The notes beneath the pieces were generated by a model. That model saw nothing but the letters and a program-made list of their open reading frames with translations. It did no database searches and was not told where the DNA came from. From NCBI GenBank assembly GCA_013365325.1, contig JABVXV010000027.1, positions 186,001 to 250,000 on the forward strand: DNA of 64,000 bases. Reading direction: 5' to 3'. Origin of the DNA: Dipetalonema caudispina (lineage: Eukaryota; Nematoda; Chromadorea; Rhabditida; Onchocercidae). This document shows positions 1 through 11,774 of this stretch, piece by piece (the first letter of the stretch is position 1; each line of letters begins with the position of its first letter). Made by a program: the position numbers and the translations under genes.

Positions 1-245
1 TGATGAGAATTGAAGTATCAGACAGCATTCCATACTTTTCTGCGTTTTGATGTATATTATACTCACGGCAAATAGTAGTTTCATAAATGAACAAACACTT
101 AAAGCGAAATATAAAATGAAATCAATGACTCAACTGAGAAAAGCAAAAGTTTCTGCGAAGTGAAAAGATGTCGGCGGTAGTTATCGATACGTTTTATTTG
201 ATTTCGATCCGAGCTCTTTAACTGGATAAGAATTGGTTTTTCCAG
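1..245. other. Sequence upstream of the coiled-coil gene
   Basis: An ATG at 170 opens a short frame, but neither nearby GT donor gives the phase needed to join the first clear exon at 246. I could not place a first exon here. The true 5' exon may lie off the window edge. Confidence 0.3.
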
Positions 246-3200
246 TAGGGAAAAGCGCAAGAATCGATGATGCTTTAGTTGAACTGCAAAATGGCCTAAA
301 TCGTCTATTACGTCATAAAAGTCTAGAAGAACGGGCCGAACGTCTGCGGAAGATGCGAGATGATAGAGAACAGCAATTGAGAATGGAACATGAGGAGCTG
401 CTGAATCGTGTTACACTGTTGAAGTCGAATCTTGGTAAATGAAATTGATATATAAAATTTTAAGAAAGCTCAGAATTGTAGCCTCAGTTAACGCATCGAT
501 TAAAGTAGACAAATCACCAAGGAAATTAATATGGTTTGACATGTTAGGCCTCATTTCATACTTCCTAGTACGGCCAGCTTTCGCTGGAAAGTTTTCTTGT
601 ACCCAAGGCAATGGATAAAAATTCAGCAAAGTCACTTCTAAAAAGCAAAAGCTATCTATGCTAGTTAAATTAATGTTATTTCAAGTAAATATACTATAAT
701 TCCAAATATTGGTGCGATTTTCAGTGATGAAGAATTCTACATATCAGCAACTTGAACAACAATCTCGTGAGGCGGAAATGGAGTTGGAGAACATATTATC
801 GGCTGACATCGTTAATATTCAACTTTAAATGAAAACTTGAAAAGACAGGATCTGATGACAAAGTATTTCAACAAGTTATGAATGACATTTCATGTTTTTT
901 CATTTGATCATTTTAAAGGAAAATTTGGATGAAGTTATGATGAAGGAGAATGAGCTGCAGCAACAACTGCATGCGTATTCTCAAGAATGTGATGAAGCTG
1001 TGGTTGAGTTAGCAAAATTGGATGAGCAAAATGAAAAACTTATGGATAAAGAACGGATGCTTGATGAGAAAGTAAGTGCATTAATTAGCCAGTATCGCTC
1101 TAAATTTTACCGCTACCATTATATTCCTAACGTTAGCATTTAAATTATGTATGAGATTTCAAATAAATTTCTAAGTTCTTATGAATGCTTCGTTTTTCAA
1201 GTTATTTTGCAGATCATAGTCTTAAAAACAGAATTGGAGAATCTGACAGCACTTAAGAGAGATGACCCTGAAATTATCTCGTTACAGTATAAAAGTATTC
1301 GTGAAAATCTACAGGTTTGTTAAGAAGTTTTGCATTTTTGTAGTTTTCATTCATTCCGGTCTCACTGATCGCCTGCACGAATAAATCGTATGTTACAGGC
1401 AAAGATGAATGAAAAGGTGAATGCGTTGCAAGGTGAAGTCAAACGAATGCAAACAGAAGTGGATTATTGGGAAAATGAGTATGCTTCTTTAATGATGTTT
1501 CTCGGTGATGGGCAGCATGACTGGTCAAAGGAGATTGAAGATGCAATTGCCAAAGGGAGACATCTGGAAGAAATGATAACTTCAGAAAGAAAGGGATCTG
1601 CTGCTCTTCGCAACAAAAGGATGGAAGTTGATATCGAAGTAATATTTTTTACCAATATCGGTAGTTAGAAGTAACAGTTCACAGTTGTCTCAGTATTAGA
1701 GCATGGATGTGGAGTTTCTTACTCTTATATATTCATTATCCTTATAGTAGGAGAATTTTAAACGTTAAAAATATGCATATTGCATAATAGAAATAATCGA
1801 AAATATTGAATTTCTGGCAAGTCCACTTCTAGCTATTGTACTTCCGAAGAGCTTCGGCATTATTTCTAATGAAATTTCAACTTAGTGTTGCAGAAGTATA
1901 TAGGTTTATATAGGTTTGTTTGAGTTCTCGCTGTGTGTTTAACTTTTTCGATGGGCTTGTTTAGGAAACATTTTACCCTGACGTTCCAGAACTTGATTTC
2001 TCTCTCCTTTTGCTCCTTTATTTTTTATTTTTATATATTTAATATTTTTGAAATGAATTATTCTTTTCTGTAACTATACTTTCTTCACAAAACTTTTCTC
2101 AAAACCTAATCCAAAGTTAAAGAGTAATTCACATAGATCAATTTCAGTGTAACCGATTAGAAATGGAAACCAGTGCTTTTCGTGAAAACAATAACGCAGA
2201 AATGCTAGAGCATGAAAGTGAAATTAGCGACCTTCAGAAGTATCTCGAGAAGCTAATCGCCGAAGAGAAAGAGGTCATGATTTTTTCTTCTGATTTAAAC
2301 AGTAATTTGTGTATAGCAAATTTGTACAATTCCTTTGATTGGAGTAACTTTTCTGCTCAATATTAGAGTAGTCTTGCAACTTCATTTTTCTGAAAGGGTA
2401 GAGAAAATTCATAGCTCTAACAATAGAAAACGTCGTTGCTGCATAAAAAACAAAAAATTTTTTGCTCTATGCTTTTTGTGTTACCAGTTTTACTTGGAAT
2501 TGCGAAACGCAATTTCGTGACTGCTTGAACACAGCTTAAATTTAATTCGCTTTATACTTGCTGCATACTTTAAGGAAATGCAACGTTATGAAATCATGCA
2601 TAGTCATGCATCACTAACTGCTCGCCCTGCAAAATACGCATATTTACGAGATGGTTAGTCCTTCTAATTTTAAGTGCCACTATTTTTCTTGCAAAATAAA
2701 ATTTCTAAATCGTACTTCTCAAAGAAATTTACGAAGTTTAAAATGTGAGAATTCTTCAATAAAACTAAATTAGGGAAGACAGCAGTTCGTTCCTTTTGGA
2801 ACATTATAGCTTATAATTCAGATTTTGGTGCGTCATCATCAGATGATTTTAAGCGAAGTGTGACTTCAAAACCTCAGTGGCACAAATCAACTGATAATGT
2901 GACAAAGGTCTTGTTTGATAAAGCAAACTTTGAAAGTGGAGCGTTGGTATGTTTTGAACTTTCCAAAAATTGTTTCAAAATTTGGCATAACAGATTTATG
3001 GATTTCGTTCCTTACATTTTATATTTCAGCTCACCGCTAGGGAATTTGAAGATGAACGTGCTATAGATGTGGAGGGAGCAGGAAAAGTTCCAAGTGATAT
3101 CCATATCAGTCAAGTGGATAATACTGATTCAAATGCCGTTGAAGTAGTTCAAGAGGATGCAAACGTAGGTGGATTTTAATGCTATTTATATCGTAAGAGA

Positions 3201-3414
3201 AAATAGTGTGGAGCTGAATGAAATATTCTAAAGGTTATGCGAATGATTATTGCCGAAAATGTTTTAGTTGGACGACTACTATCCGCTGCCACCGTCTGCC
3301 TTCGGAAGCCCGCTATCAACAAATGATTCACCAGATGTTACGACAGACTGCGAGATTAGCGGTTCGGAGCTTGATCAAAGTGTGTGGTCAGATTTTTCAT
3401 CAGTAGTAAAATAG
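246..3414 (+). CDS. Coiled-coil protein, unrecognised family, 5' end uncertain
   Basis: The family is not recognised. Ten exons join with consistent phases: 246-434, 725-810, 919-1071, 1213-1314, 1399-1638, 2148-2273, 2575-2653, 2822-2946, 3030-3164 and 3268-3414, ending in TAG, for about 460 codons. The first six exons encode almost unbroken heptad-like Glu/Lys/Leu-rich helix, with blocks such as ENELQQQLHAY, LAKLDEQNEKL and LQGEVKRMQTEVDYW. The last four encode an acidic Ser/Asp/Thr-rich tail with no visible fold. No signal peptide, membrane segment or catalytic motif is seen. Such composition fits a cytoskeletal, centrosomal or kinetochore scaffold, but that is only a guess from composition. 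The first listed exon begins mid-codon, so a start-bearing exon is missing. AATAAA occurs at 3537 and 3541. Exon structure is well supported by phase, open frames and splice sites. Function is unknown. Confidence 0.72.
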
Positions 3415-5899
3415 ACAGCGTCCGGGAAGATATGTTTTATTCTCAAGATATGTTTTATTCTTACCGTTTGTTTTAAAGTAAATTAACTTTTTTACTGTAA
3501 ATAGTTCTCGTATCTGTTATTATGTTGATTATGATGAATAAATAAATTAATTTTCCCACTTCGGTTGCTAAATGTTACTTCTCAATCTCGGAGGCTGGAT
3601 ATGGCATAATGTTATAGTTTTTTGTGTTTATTGTATACCGTTTGCAAGAGTTTCGAATTTTTTATTTGGTTCTCAACCGATGCATTAAGCATGCTCAAAT
3701 CCTTCAGTTCTATTAAAATTCGTCGTCTTGCCAAGGATTGAATCATAATGGCAGAAGTGTTGTTAATTCTAGGTTACTATTGAATTCAGGTGCTAAATTT
3801 GTTTACTGTGATACTGGATAGGGCACTGTAAAATGGACTGTTGTCCTTTTCCATTGTTTTGTACTTTAAAATATTCGAGAAATCAGTGTGCTATGTTGCA
3901 GATTTAAGATGAAAAATAAATATTTGGGTAGGTCTTTCAGATACTTTGATTTTTTTAGATTTATGTTAACCTTTTGATTTACTAGTAACTAATTATACAA
4001 TCCTTCTGGAGTCTGCTGGATGCATTTCTTCCGTCAGTGATTGTCACTCATTTCCTTTCATATGGTTTTAAATTTCACAATGAAGAAACGCCACATGTAA
4101 GTTTCTTCCTTTAAGAGAAAATCTTATAATTTTTCAGTTAGCAGTATAAATTCATCAGTCCGGGTGACTGAGCAATACATATAAACGAAAATTATAATTT
4201 ATAAGTACTTATTAGTCTCGTTGATTGAACAATGCATATAAAGTGGATGGTATAATTGTAAAAATTTAAAACTGTCCTGTTCCTTTTAAAGTGGATAGAA
4301 TGGTAGACTGCTTCCTCGGAATTAATAAAGAAACTTCTGCAGACCACAAACGCTTATACATACACTCAGACTAATTTTTTCTACGGAAGACAAAAATATG
4401 GTATCTCACTAGGAAATTATCAGACTTTAAGAAGATTTACATAAACGAGAATTGGGAATAATACCACTGGCCACAACATAAGATCGATTGCTAATGGCTA
4501 CTATAATAAAAGAATAAATAAGAAAGAAATGTCTTTAATTAGTTGATCCCAATGGATTTTCGATGTGAGATGATCAGGACTCTCAGAAATGGCAATTTCT
4601 AAAAATGGTTAGCAAATTTACCAGCTGAAAAAGCCTTTTGCAGAAAAAATGTGAACAGTGTTTCATTTTTAAGATAGTTAGTTTTTCAATCAAACCTCCT
4701 CTAACTTTTCAAAATCAGCTTGTATGAGAAGAGATTTTCGTGAACCTTGCAGAAGGCTATTTTTCAGTCTTCATTTGGATTGTCTGAAATTTTCCGAATC
4801 AGTAATGTACGACTTCTTAGTATAGTGGTCTTCTCTAAAAATTATAGTGCAGGACAGAAACAGTGACATTCAATTATTAAACAGTTTAATTAGCATGAAA
4901 GTGATAAATTTTCATGAAATCGTTCTACTACTGAAGACTATTTACTACATATACCACTGGTGTGATTTCATGGCTTTTCGAGAGATGAGCGAAGTTTCTG
5001 CTTTTCTTGAAGAGGTGAGGTTAAAATCAACGAAAAACTTATATTAAACGAAAGCTCGTCGATAGATACCTCAAGTCATATGGTACTCAACACCTGATCA
5101 TTCTCGACAGGTGTCAAATCAAGTTTTACGATTAGGGAGGATAGTGTAAACATGTCATTTCGAATGCTTGATCATTTTACTTTTATTTGAAATTCGAAAT
5201 ACTTCCAAATTTCAAAGGTTAGGATAGTTGAAGAGCATGAAATTGAAATTCTGTTTGGACTTTACTGCACTTGATGCCAAGCTTTTTAACCTCCATATAT
5301 GTTTTTTTTTGCTTATTATAAATTGCTTTTCGTAGTTATAATGAAATTAGTGATCCGGCGATACGAGTAATTCGGAAAGATTCTAATGGGACTGAAAAGC
5401 TAAGATAATAATCACCGAATATGAAAAGAATTCCTTTAAAAATGAAATGTATCTCCCAAGTTCACAGCTTATAATTTGATTTTATGCAATTTCCGGTACA
5501 ATGGAAATTCAGGAACATAACGAAACTAGCGAAAGTATGCAAGAATTATCTGTATTGATTACCATATAAATTAAGATGCCAATGCTATGGTGCATATACC
5601 AAGATGATAGAAAATAAAGTTTTCAACTTTATGAATTGATACCGATACAGTAATAGATTAATTTGCTTTAGGCAAATATCAATGCTTAACTGCAATTTTA
5701 GACAAGATTCTGAATAAAAGCATATGTAGTCTATATTACTGAATTCTCGATCTTTGAATTCTTTCGAGAATTCAGTACACACATCAGAAAATAATTGTTT
5801 AATGATAAAATTTGACGGAGATTATAAAAGAATCATAGATGGATCACAGTACTTTGTAGGACGGTTACTCCTTCGATCGCTGTAGAGATGTTGAACTAA
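3415..5899. other. Intergenic region between convergent genes
   Basis: This holds the 3' end of the coiled-coil gene, with polyadenylation signals near 3540, and presumably the 3' UTR of the minus-strand PDZ gene. The only structure I noticed is a degenerate direct repeat near 4155 and 4212. Open frames here are short and lack exon-like composition. Confidence 0.6.
4155..4243. repeat. Degenerate direct repeat, two copies
   Basis: Two related segments of about 31 bases, at 4155-4185 and 4212-4243, share an AGTC-CG-TGA-TGA-CAAT-CATATAAA pattern with several substitutions and about 57 bases between starts. The copies are old and no coding potential is seen. Confidence 0.4.
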
Positions 5900-8180
5900 T
5901 CATTGACCCGTTTTACTGGCATGCATGGCATCCATCTTCTTCGGTGGTACTGCTTGCATCAGCACTGGATTGAATGGATCGGCGCCAATCGGAGTGAACA
6001 TTGACATTTCATGGATCACCAAACGTCTAAAGATTTGAATGTGAAAAAGATTTAGACGTCTCATCCCACGTCACAATGAAAACAAGTGACTTTCTTTGGC
6101 TTTTCAGTTACGAGCATAAGCAATGTTGAGATAATAGAAAAATCGGAGCTTGAAGATCGATCAAAAATGCCGTCAAACATACAGATCAGTAAAGGAAAAA
6201 AAAAAAACTTCTGGCCATATCCTTGTTTCCCACGATAAATGCCTTTCAAAGCTGCTGGTAGAGCATTTCGCCGAATCTTTTCTGCTTCATCCAAACCAAT
6301 CTTAGTCGTGTCTTGTGCCATCCTATTTTTATAAATCTCAAAAATTTAGAAAAGCTGCCAGTAATCGATATCTTAAAATTGGATGATTTCTTGAGTAAAA
6401 TAGCGAACAAAAATCACCAGTTTGTAAGTTCTGTAGTCATATATTTTCAAAGAATTTAATACCTGGGATCCTTTTCAGGGACTTTTTCAACAAGTAGTAC
6501 AAATTTAACCACTCGTATAGCTTGCACATCAACCGCCCTTTCAATTGTCATCAACACCTGCCAAAACTTTTTAATTTAAAAATTTGAGTTTTTTTTTTGG
6601 CGCTACAATTAATTTTGTAACTGAATGCAACGTACAAATTTACGGTATTTCAGTCCTGAAATAACTCGTTCACCGCATGATGCAGTTGATGTAACTGGTG
6701 TACCATCTACGTCTACGATACAGTCACCCATCAAGCATGCAGCTGATGCTATACTCATTTGATCTGTACTCGTTACATATACCTTAAGTGAAACACTGAA
6801 TTTTAGATAAGGGAAAAGCAAAAAAATTATTCATTATTGAACTTATAAAAGTTTAACAATGGCATTTTATGCGTAGTATTCAAGAATAGGCCAATTAAAG
6901 TTTATAAATGTTAGATCTTTCCTAGAAGTTTTCCAAAGATTTTGAAAGTTTCTTTAATATTTATCAGGCGAACTCAAAAGATTCATGACATAATCTGATA
7001 ACGTACTCTTAAACTAATAATTAATGAAACAAGAAACAAACCTTATTGTTATATGATTTAACGTTCATTCCCAGATTACCGCCCGGATAAAGAATCATCA
7101 GACCACGAATATAACTGTATCCCGGTGCACGATCATAACCTTTTGGTAATTTAGTAGCTGGCGTATTCCACAATGGCCTCCGTAATCGCAAATTAAACTG
7201 AAATTCAAAATAAGCTTCACTGTTTAACCTGGAAATAAACGGGAATTGCAGAATTTGAAATCATTTATAACCTCTTTGCCAGCATTTCGCAATAATTTTA
7301 GTTTATTGTAGAATTCTTTTTTACTGGTAAGAGGTTCATCTTCAAGATGTGTTAAAAAGTCGCATATTTTCAATTTTCCATAAAATATTGAATATTCTTC
7401 GACTCTAAGAATGAGCAACGACTTGGTTATAGTAACGCCTACCTGAAAGATTAGATCATCTACAAAAAGTGTTTCCAAAACTGGTTAATTGAATCATTCT
7501 TATGAAAAGGATTCATAGCGTAAAAGTCATTTTGTTTCATCAGATCAATTCTAAAATCTCCAAAAAATGATGTAACTATTGACTGATTATCAAAATTTCA
7601 AGGGAGAGAGATTGGCCTGAGAGAATGAAAGTAAGGTAGAAGCAGAGAAAATTGCAAATTTAAATTCCCCTCACTTTTTTATCCCTTTGATCGAATTTTG
7701 CTTGCACGTCTATATCCGTTACAAGGTCATCTGGTAGTTCACACGGAAATCCAAGGTTGCTTTGTATATGAACTTTTGATGCGAATATACCTTCTCCACG
7801 TCTCGTCTCCAAACTGAAGCTTTCAAGGACAAATATAAATTTGCTTCAGTTATAGTTTTGAGCTTTTTATATAAGTTATTTAGAAATTATGCAATCGAAG
7901 AACAGAGATAGAAACACCAAGTCCTTGGCGGCGTCGTTGGCTTTTTGATCTTCCGAATAACGGAATGTTTTGCATGTGGGATCGCTTTGGCTACTGGACT
8001 AGAATTTTCGACAGCTGTTTTCATTTGCTGTAACGGTGAGAATCTGTTGAAAGGTAATTGCTGCTTTTGTTTTATATTGTTGCTATCAATCGTTCGATCG
8101 TCGTTGTTCGATGATTGCGCTTGTGGCGGTGATGACGACGTAGTCCGTGCATTTCGCACAGGTTGAAAATTTGCTTTCAT
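5900..8180 (-). CDS. Tandem PDZ-like domain protein (nematode type)
   Basis: Eight exons, in transcript order 8180-7918, 7813-7675, 7442-7272, 7197-7042, 6782-6636, 6557-6463, 6322-6209 and 6026-5900, join in phase to 403 residues plus stop. The first 87 residues are a low-complexity Ser/Gln/Pro/Lys-rich leader. Residues from about 95 to 205 form a first PDZ-like module, with GVTITKSLLIL and a GKLKICDFLTHLEDEPL segment (the usual GD.I..V.G.P region). A second module has GGNLGMNVKSYNNKVYV, GDCIVDVDGTPVTS and the terminal strand VLMTIERAV. The Gly-Asp-x-Ile-x-Asp-Val-Asp-Gly-x-Pro-Val run matches PDZ-like proteins expanded in nematodes. The basic, proline-containing tail ends near ASKTGQ. No membrane segment is seen, so a cytoplasmic adaptor role is inferred. 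It is divergent from NDUFA8. The donor at 6209, followed by a poly-T run, is the least certain junction. Confidence 0.82.
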
Positions 8181-9315
8181 CTATAACAATGATAACATTG
8201 CAATTGTATTTTCGGAAGACTTTGTTTAATTCTTTCAAATCTATGAATACTTCAGAATTTGTAAACGTCTCTTGAGATTTGAGATCAATTTAAAGTGTTT
8301 CGATTGATATAATTACAAACGCTGGCTAAAATAAGCAAAAATTTCCAATTTTCTGACTCCGATAAAAGTTATTTTCTAGGAGATCGATTATTACTTACAC
8401 ACCTTTGTGGGAACAAACTGGCATACGAACCACTTTGCGGGTAACTTCAATAGAAAATGATTTATAATTTCTAGTATACATGGCTTTTATACTAAAACAA
8501 ACTAGAATGTTCCCAAATTTGCATAAAAATTCAGTTTTTAAAGATTCTGAACACTGCGTCAACTGTTTCGATAATCAATACAATCATTTAATACAGTTCG
8601 TCGATCGGAAAGAGTATTGGCATAATTTGCGCCGTAATTCCTACCTCCAGACTATCTCATTTAGTAACCAACTGAAATCAAGTTCCTAATGAAGCGGATT
8701 GTTAGGTCTTGCTAACTTGCGCATGGCGTTAAGTTCGGTGCCTATACTACTTCAGATAGTCCCCGGTCTCGATCCTTTCCGTCTTCCTTACTTCAGTATT
8801 CTATGTGAGTTATGTGAAACGAAGGTTTTCATTGCACTGTTGCATCAAATACCGGAATGTGGTTGTTTTCTTGAACGGGGGACCGGATGACGGATCGGGG
8901 GTAGGGGACAGAGGTGAGATAAAGGTTGCGTTAAATAGTCCATTGAGATGATTTACAGATCTCTTGGGAAAGTAAGTATAAGCTTGTTGTAACTGCGATT
9001 ACTGAGCTGTTCCAAGTGGGCAAGATAATTTAAAGCATAAAGAAGTAGCTTATTTACTTCACTCATACTGTATCTTCACTTTTTTGTGGGAGAGAAAGAT
9101 CGATGACGATAAAGACCGATGTATGCAGGAAGTGCTCGCCACCCTTGCTAGCCATATCAGTAATTATAGAACTTGTTTACCCATATTATTCACTGATCAT
9201 TTATTAGTTTCAGCTCGCTTCTTTATTTACACAATCTTTTATCTAAGATTTGGCGAGTAATATATTTATCACTGCAATTGAAATAGTTTGCATATCAATA
9301 ATCTCGTTTTAAGGG
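8181..9315. promoter_or_regulatory. Divergent upstream region of PDZ and NDUFA8 genes
   Basis: About 1.1 kb separates the start codons of two oppositely transcribed genes, so both promoters probably lie here. The stretch 8690-8920 is visibly richer in GC than its surroundings. The short plus-strand open frames at 8480-8890 have no recognisable protein signal. No specific factor site is claimed. Confidence 0.5.
9311..9315 (+). promoter_or_regulatory. Candidate trans-splice acceptor for NDUFA8
   Basis: A CGTTTTAAG acceptor-like sequence ends at 9313, directly before the ATG at 9316. A leader addition site this close to the start is typical of nematode mRNAs. It is inferred from sequence only. 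Confidence 0.45.
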
Positions 9316-10594
9316 ATGTTAACCAAAAGTACGCCGATGCCCTCAGATGAGGAGCTAACAGTACCACATGAAATCACTCTTTCAACTCCTTACTTCAAAG
9401 CTGTCATACCATATATGCATAAAGCGTGTGAAAAAGAAGTCAAGGTTTGTTTTTTTTCCAGATTACTGAACTGAATTTTGATTTCAATCCAGTTGCATGA
9501 CTTTAGAGAAAATTTTCATCTAAAAAAGGAGATAAATTAGCTATAATTGCGTATGAATTTTTGTTGTTTGTACTTAAGAAGAGTCAATATACTGTATTTG
9601 CAGGATTTTATGTTACGCCGACAAGAAACGGAAGATCCACGTCTTTCGCTGAAAGAAGGTCGGGCTCTTACTGCATGTGGTATTAAATTTTTACAATCAC
9701 TAAAAAAGGTTTGCAGTGAAAGCGTTGACCGTTATGCTGATTGTATCGATCACCGTACTTCCAGACTCTACGTTACACCGTTTGTTCCTGCTCATTGATT
9801 CATAAGTTTGAAGTCACAGTGCCATACTTCATATTTGAGTAATAAATTCATCGTAGTATATAAAAGTGAACATTCCGACTAATTTTTTTTTGTGTTTTAA
9901 GAGCATTTTGAAGCATAGTTACAGCAGTTTTGTACCATTTTATTTTTAGAATTTTCAATAACTTTTTGCAGATATTTTCGTTAAGTTATGGAAAAATGGC
10001 CCTAATAATAATAGCATTTACAGTTGCCGTGAGCAGCAAAATCGTTTGGATATTTGCGTGGAAGAAAACTTGAATATTACTCGACCAAGAGTAGGATATT
10101 TCAGCAAATTACATGTGCACAATGCGCACTTCCCAAAGCATGGTAATTACAACAATACTTTAATCATCTGTCTTATTTGTATTTAAGCTCAAATCAATAT
10201 ATTATTCAAGTACAATAACACATAATGAGAGCAGATGTTTTTTCAGAGATCGATTGGAATGGATTTGCGAATGCTAAAATAATTTTAGAAATAAAAATAA
10301 CTAATTAACTGATTTAAATTATTATACTATCAAAACCAAGTAGTATACCGACTGTTTTCTTTGCTGGCTAGAATTCAGTGGTTTTGTAGCTTTCGATTAT
10401 TGTAATCGACTTTAATTTTATTACTAGTTTGTTATCGTTATTCACGTTTCCCTATTTCTAATGTTTCAGTACATTACGCACGGGATTATAAAGCCGAAGC
10501 TGCAAAGGTATTAGCGGAATTACCTGATGATTATCATATGCGTGAAGACAGTCGTGCTTACGACCAACAGCGCTACAATTTCTTTGATATATGA
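9316..10594 (+). CDS. NDUFA8: NADH:ubiquinone oxidoreductase subunit NDUFA8 (19 kDa, CHCH protein)
   Basis: This is an accessory subunit of mitochondrial complex I, a CHCH-fold protein oxidised and retained in the intermembrane space. Four exons, 9316-9444, 9604-9754, 9972-10142 and 10470-10594, give 191 residues; the human protein is about 172. Matching segments run in order: DFMLRRQETEDPRLSLKEGR, a helix ending KKVC, RYADCIDH, CREQQNRLDIC, then RPRVGYFSKLHVH. The second hairpin keeps both CX9C pairs (CSESVDRYADC and CREQQNRLDIC). In the first hairpin the inner cysteines are replaced by Arg (FMLR) and Ser (RLS). A TTTTAAG acceptor sits three bases before the ATG, so the start is probably trans-spliced. 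AATAAA is at 10665. The CUX/CASP gene follows on the same strand. The junction from exon 2 to exon 3 was chosen by phase and adds about ten residues relative to human. Confidence 0.92.
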
Positions 10595-11774
10595 ATTGGT
10601 CATAGTCGCGTGCTTTTTCCATTTTTAATTTGTATAAAGCAGGATTTGTTTATAGAAAGTGTTTAATAAAGTTTTGTTTTATTCTCTCTTTCATATGATT
10701 TAAGCGTTTCACGTATCTTATCTTAAAATGTGTCAGTGATATGGATAGTATTCATTTTACGTCAGTTACAAATTGGGTACAATAAAAAATAATTTTTTAC
10801 TTACTTTTAAACTATTTAAAGAGAAAAGACTTCCGAATTCTGGATATATTTTTCCTGCTGATTTCTGCACCTTATGTTAGTGTGATTGCATTGAATTTGT
10901 TCTTAAAATGTAGTCTACCATTGGTACACGATAGGCATCGTTTTAGTGAACTCAGTGCATTTCATATAGCAGTGAAGTAGATCGGTCTATGGTGCAGAGC
11001 ATCACTGCACATATCGATCGGTTGATCAAGGAAGTTTCGCGAATAGTTGTTGACGCATCGCCGATGCCACAATGGTTTCTGGCAACCTGTTGTTGGTATC
11101 TTTGTGTACAGTTGTAGATTTTTCCATCCTAATATTGAAATCTAAATTAGAGATTCAATTGGATAATTTCTCTTCTCAATCTTTTGGGATTTATTTCGGT
11201 TCTAAATCAGTAAATGGAGGGTAGAAGTGAATGGCAAGGTTGCATCAGTGATATTCATGTTGGTATAAAGTGACTCAAGGGATCTGGAGATTGCGACAAT
11301 TTATAGGAACAATACTGCCACGGTTTGACTAGTCTACCAACTCCAAATATACTAGCTTTTAAAGTTCTAAATTGTGAGGGTCATGCCTTTTGAACCGTTG
11401 ATTAAATTATCAACATAAATTGAAGTTATTGGGATTTTTAGTTATAACATTCCGGAAATTGCGTAAAACAGCACTTTCTTGTATAGTTATGGTAAAGCTG
11501 TATTAAGGAGTAACTTCTCCTATTCTAATTTACTCGACATTTTGAAACGAATTTTATTAACCTTTAAAAGACGTCTTCTATTGTTTTTAGAGCATTTTAA
11601 TTTGTATTCAATATATGAGCAAAGCAAAGACTACAGAAATCCAACGTTTCTACCGAATCTCTGAAACATTTCACGTTGTTACGTCTTCGACTCCTCGAAT
11701 TTCCTGTGATCATTTTTTTAAGAAAGCAATATTTCAGACAGTGGGTAAAGCTAATTGTTTCTTTAGAAAGTGAT
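10595..11774 (+). other. Intercistronic region, NDUFA8 to CUX/CASP
   Basis: About 1.2 kb separates the NDUFA8 stop from the CUX/CASP start. It contains the NDUFA8 polyadenylation signal (10665-10670) and, near its end, a TATTTCAG acceptor ending at 11737, 37 bases before the CUX start. That arrangement fits either an operon with trans-splicing of the downstream message or two separate promoters. No gene is seen inside it. Confidence 0.5.
11731..11737 (+). promoter_or_regulatory. Candidate trans-splice or 5' exon acceptor for CUX/CASP
   Basis: ATTTCAG ends at 11737, upstream of the ATG at 11775. It is the best acceptor before the start and would leave a short leader. Confidence 0.4.

Noticed and set aside
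7945..8166. Plus-strand open frame with Cys/Phe-rich composition
   Set aside because: It is antisense to the first exon of the PDZ-like gene, which has a consistent model on the minus strand.
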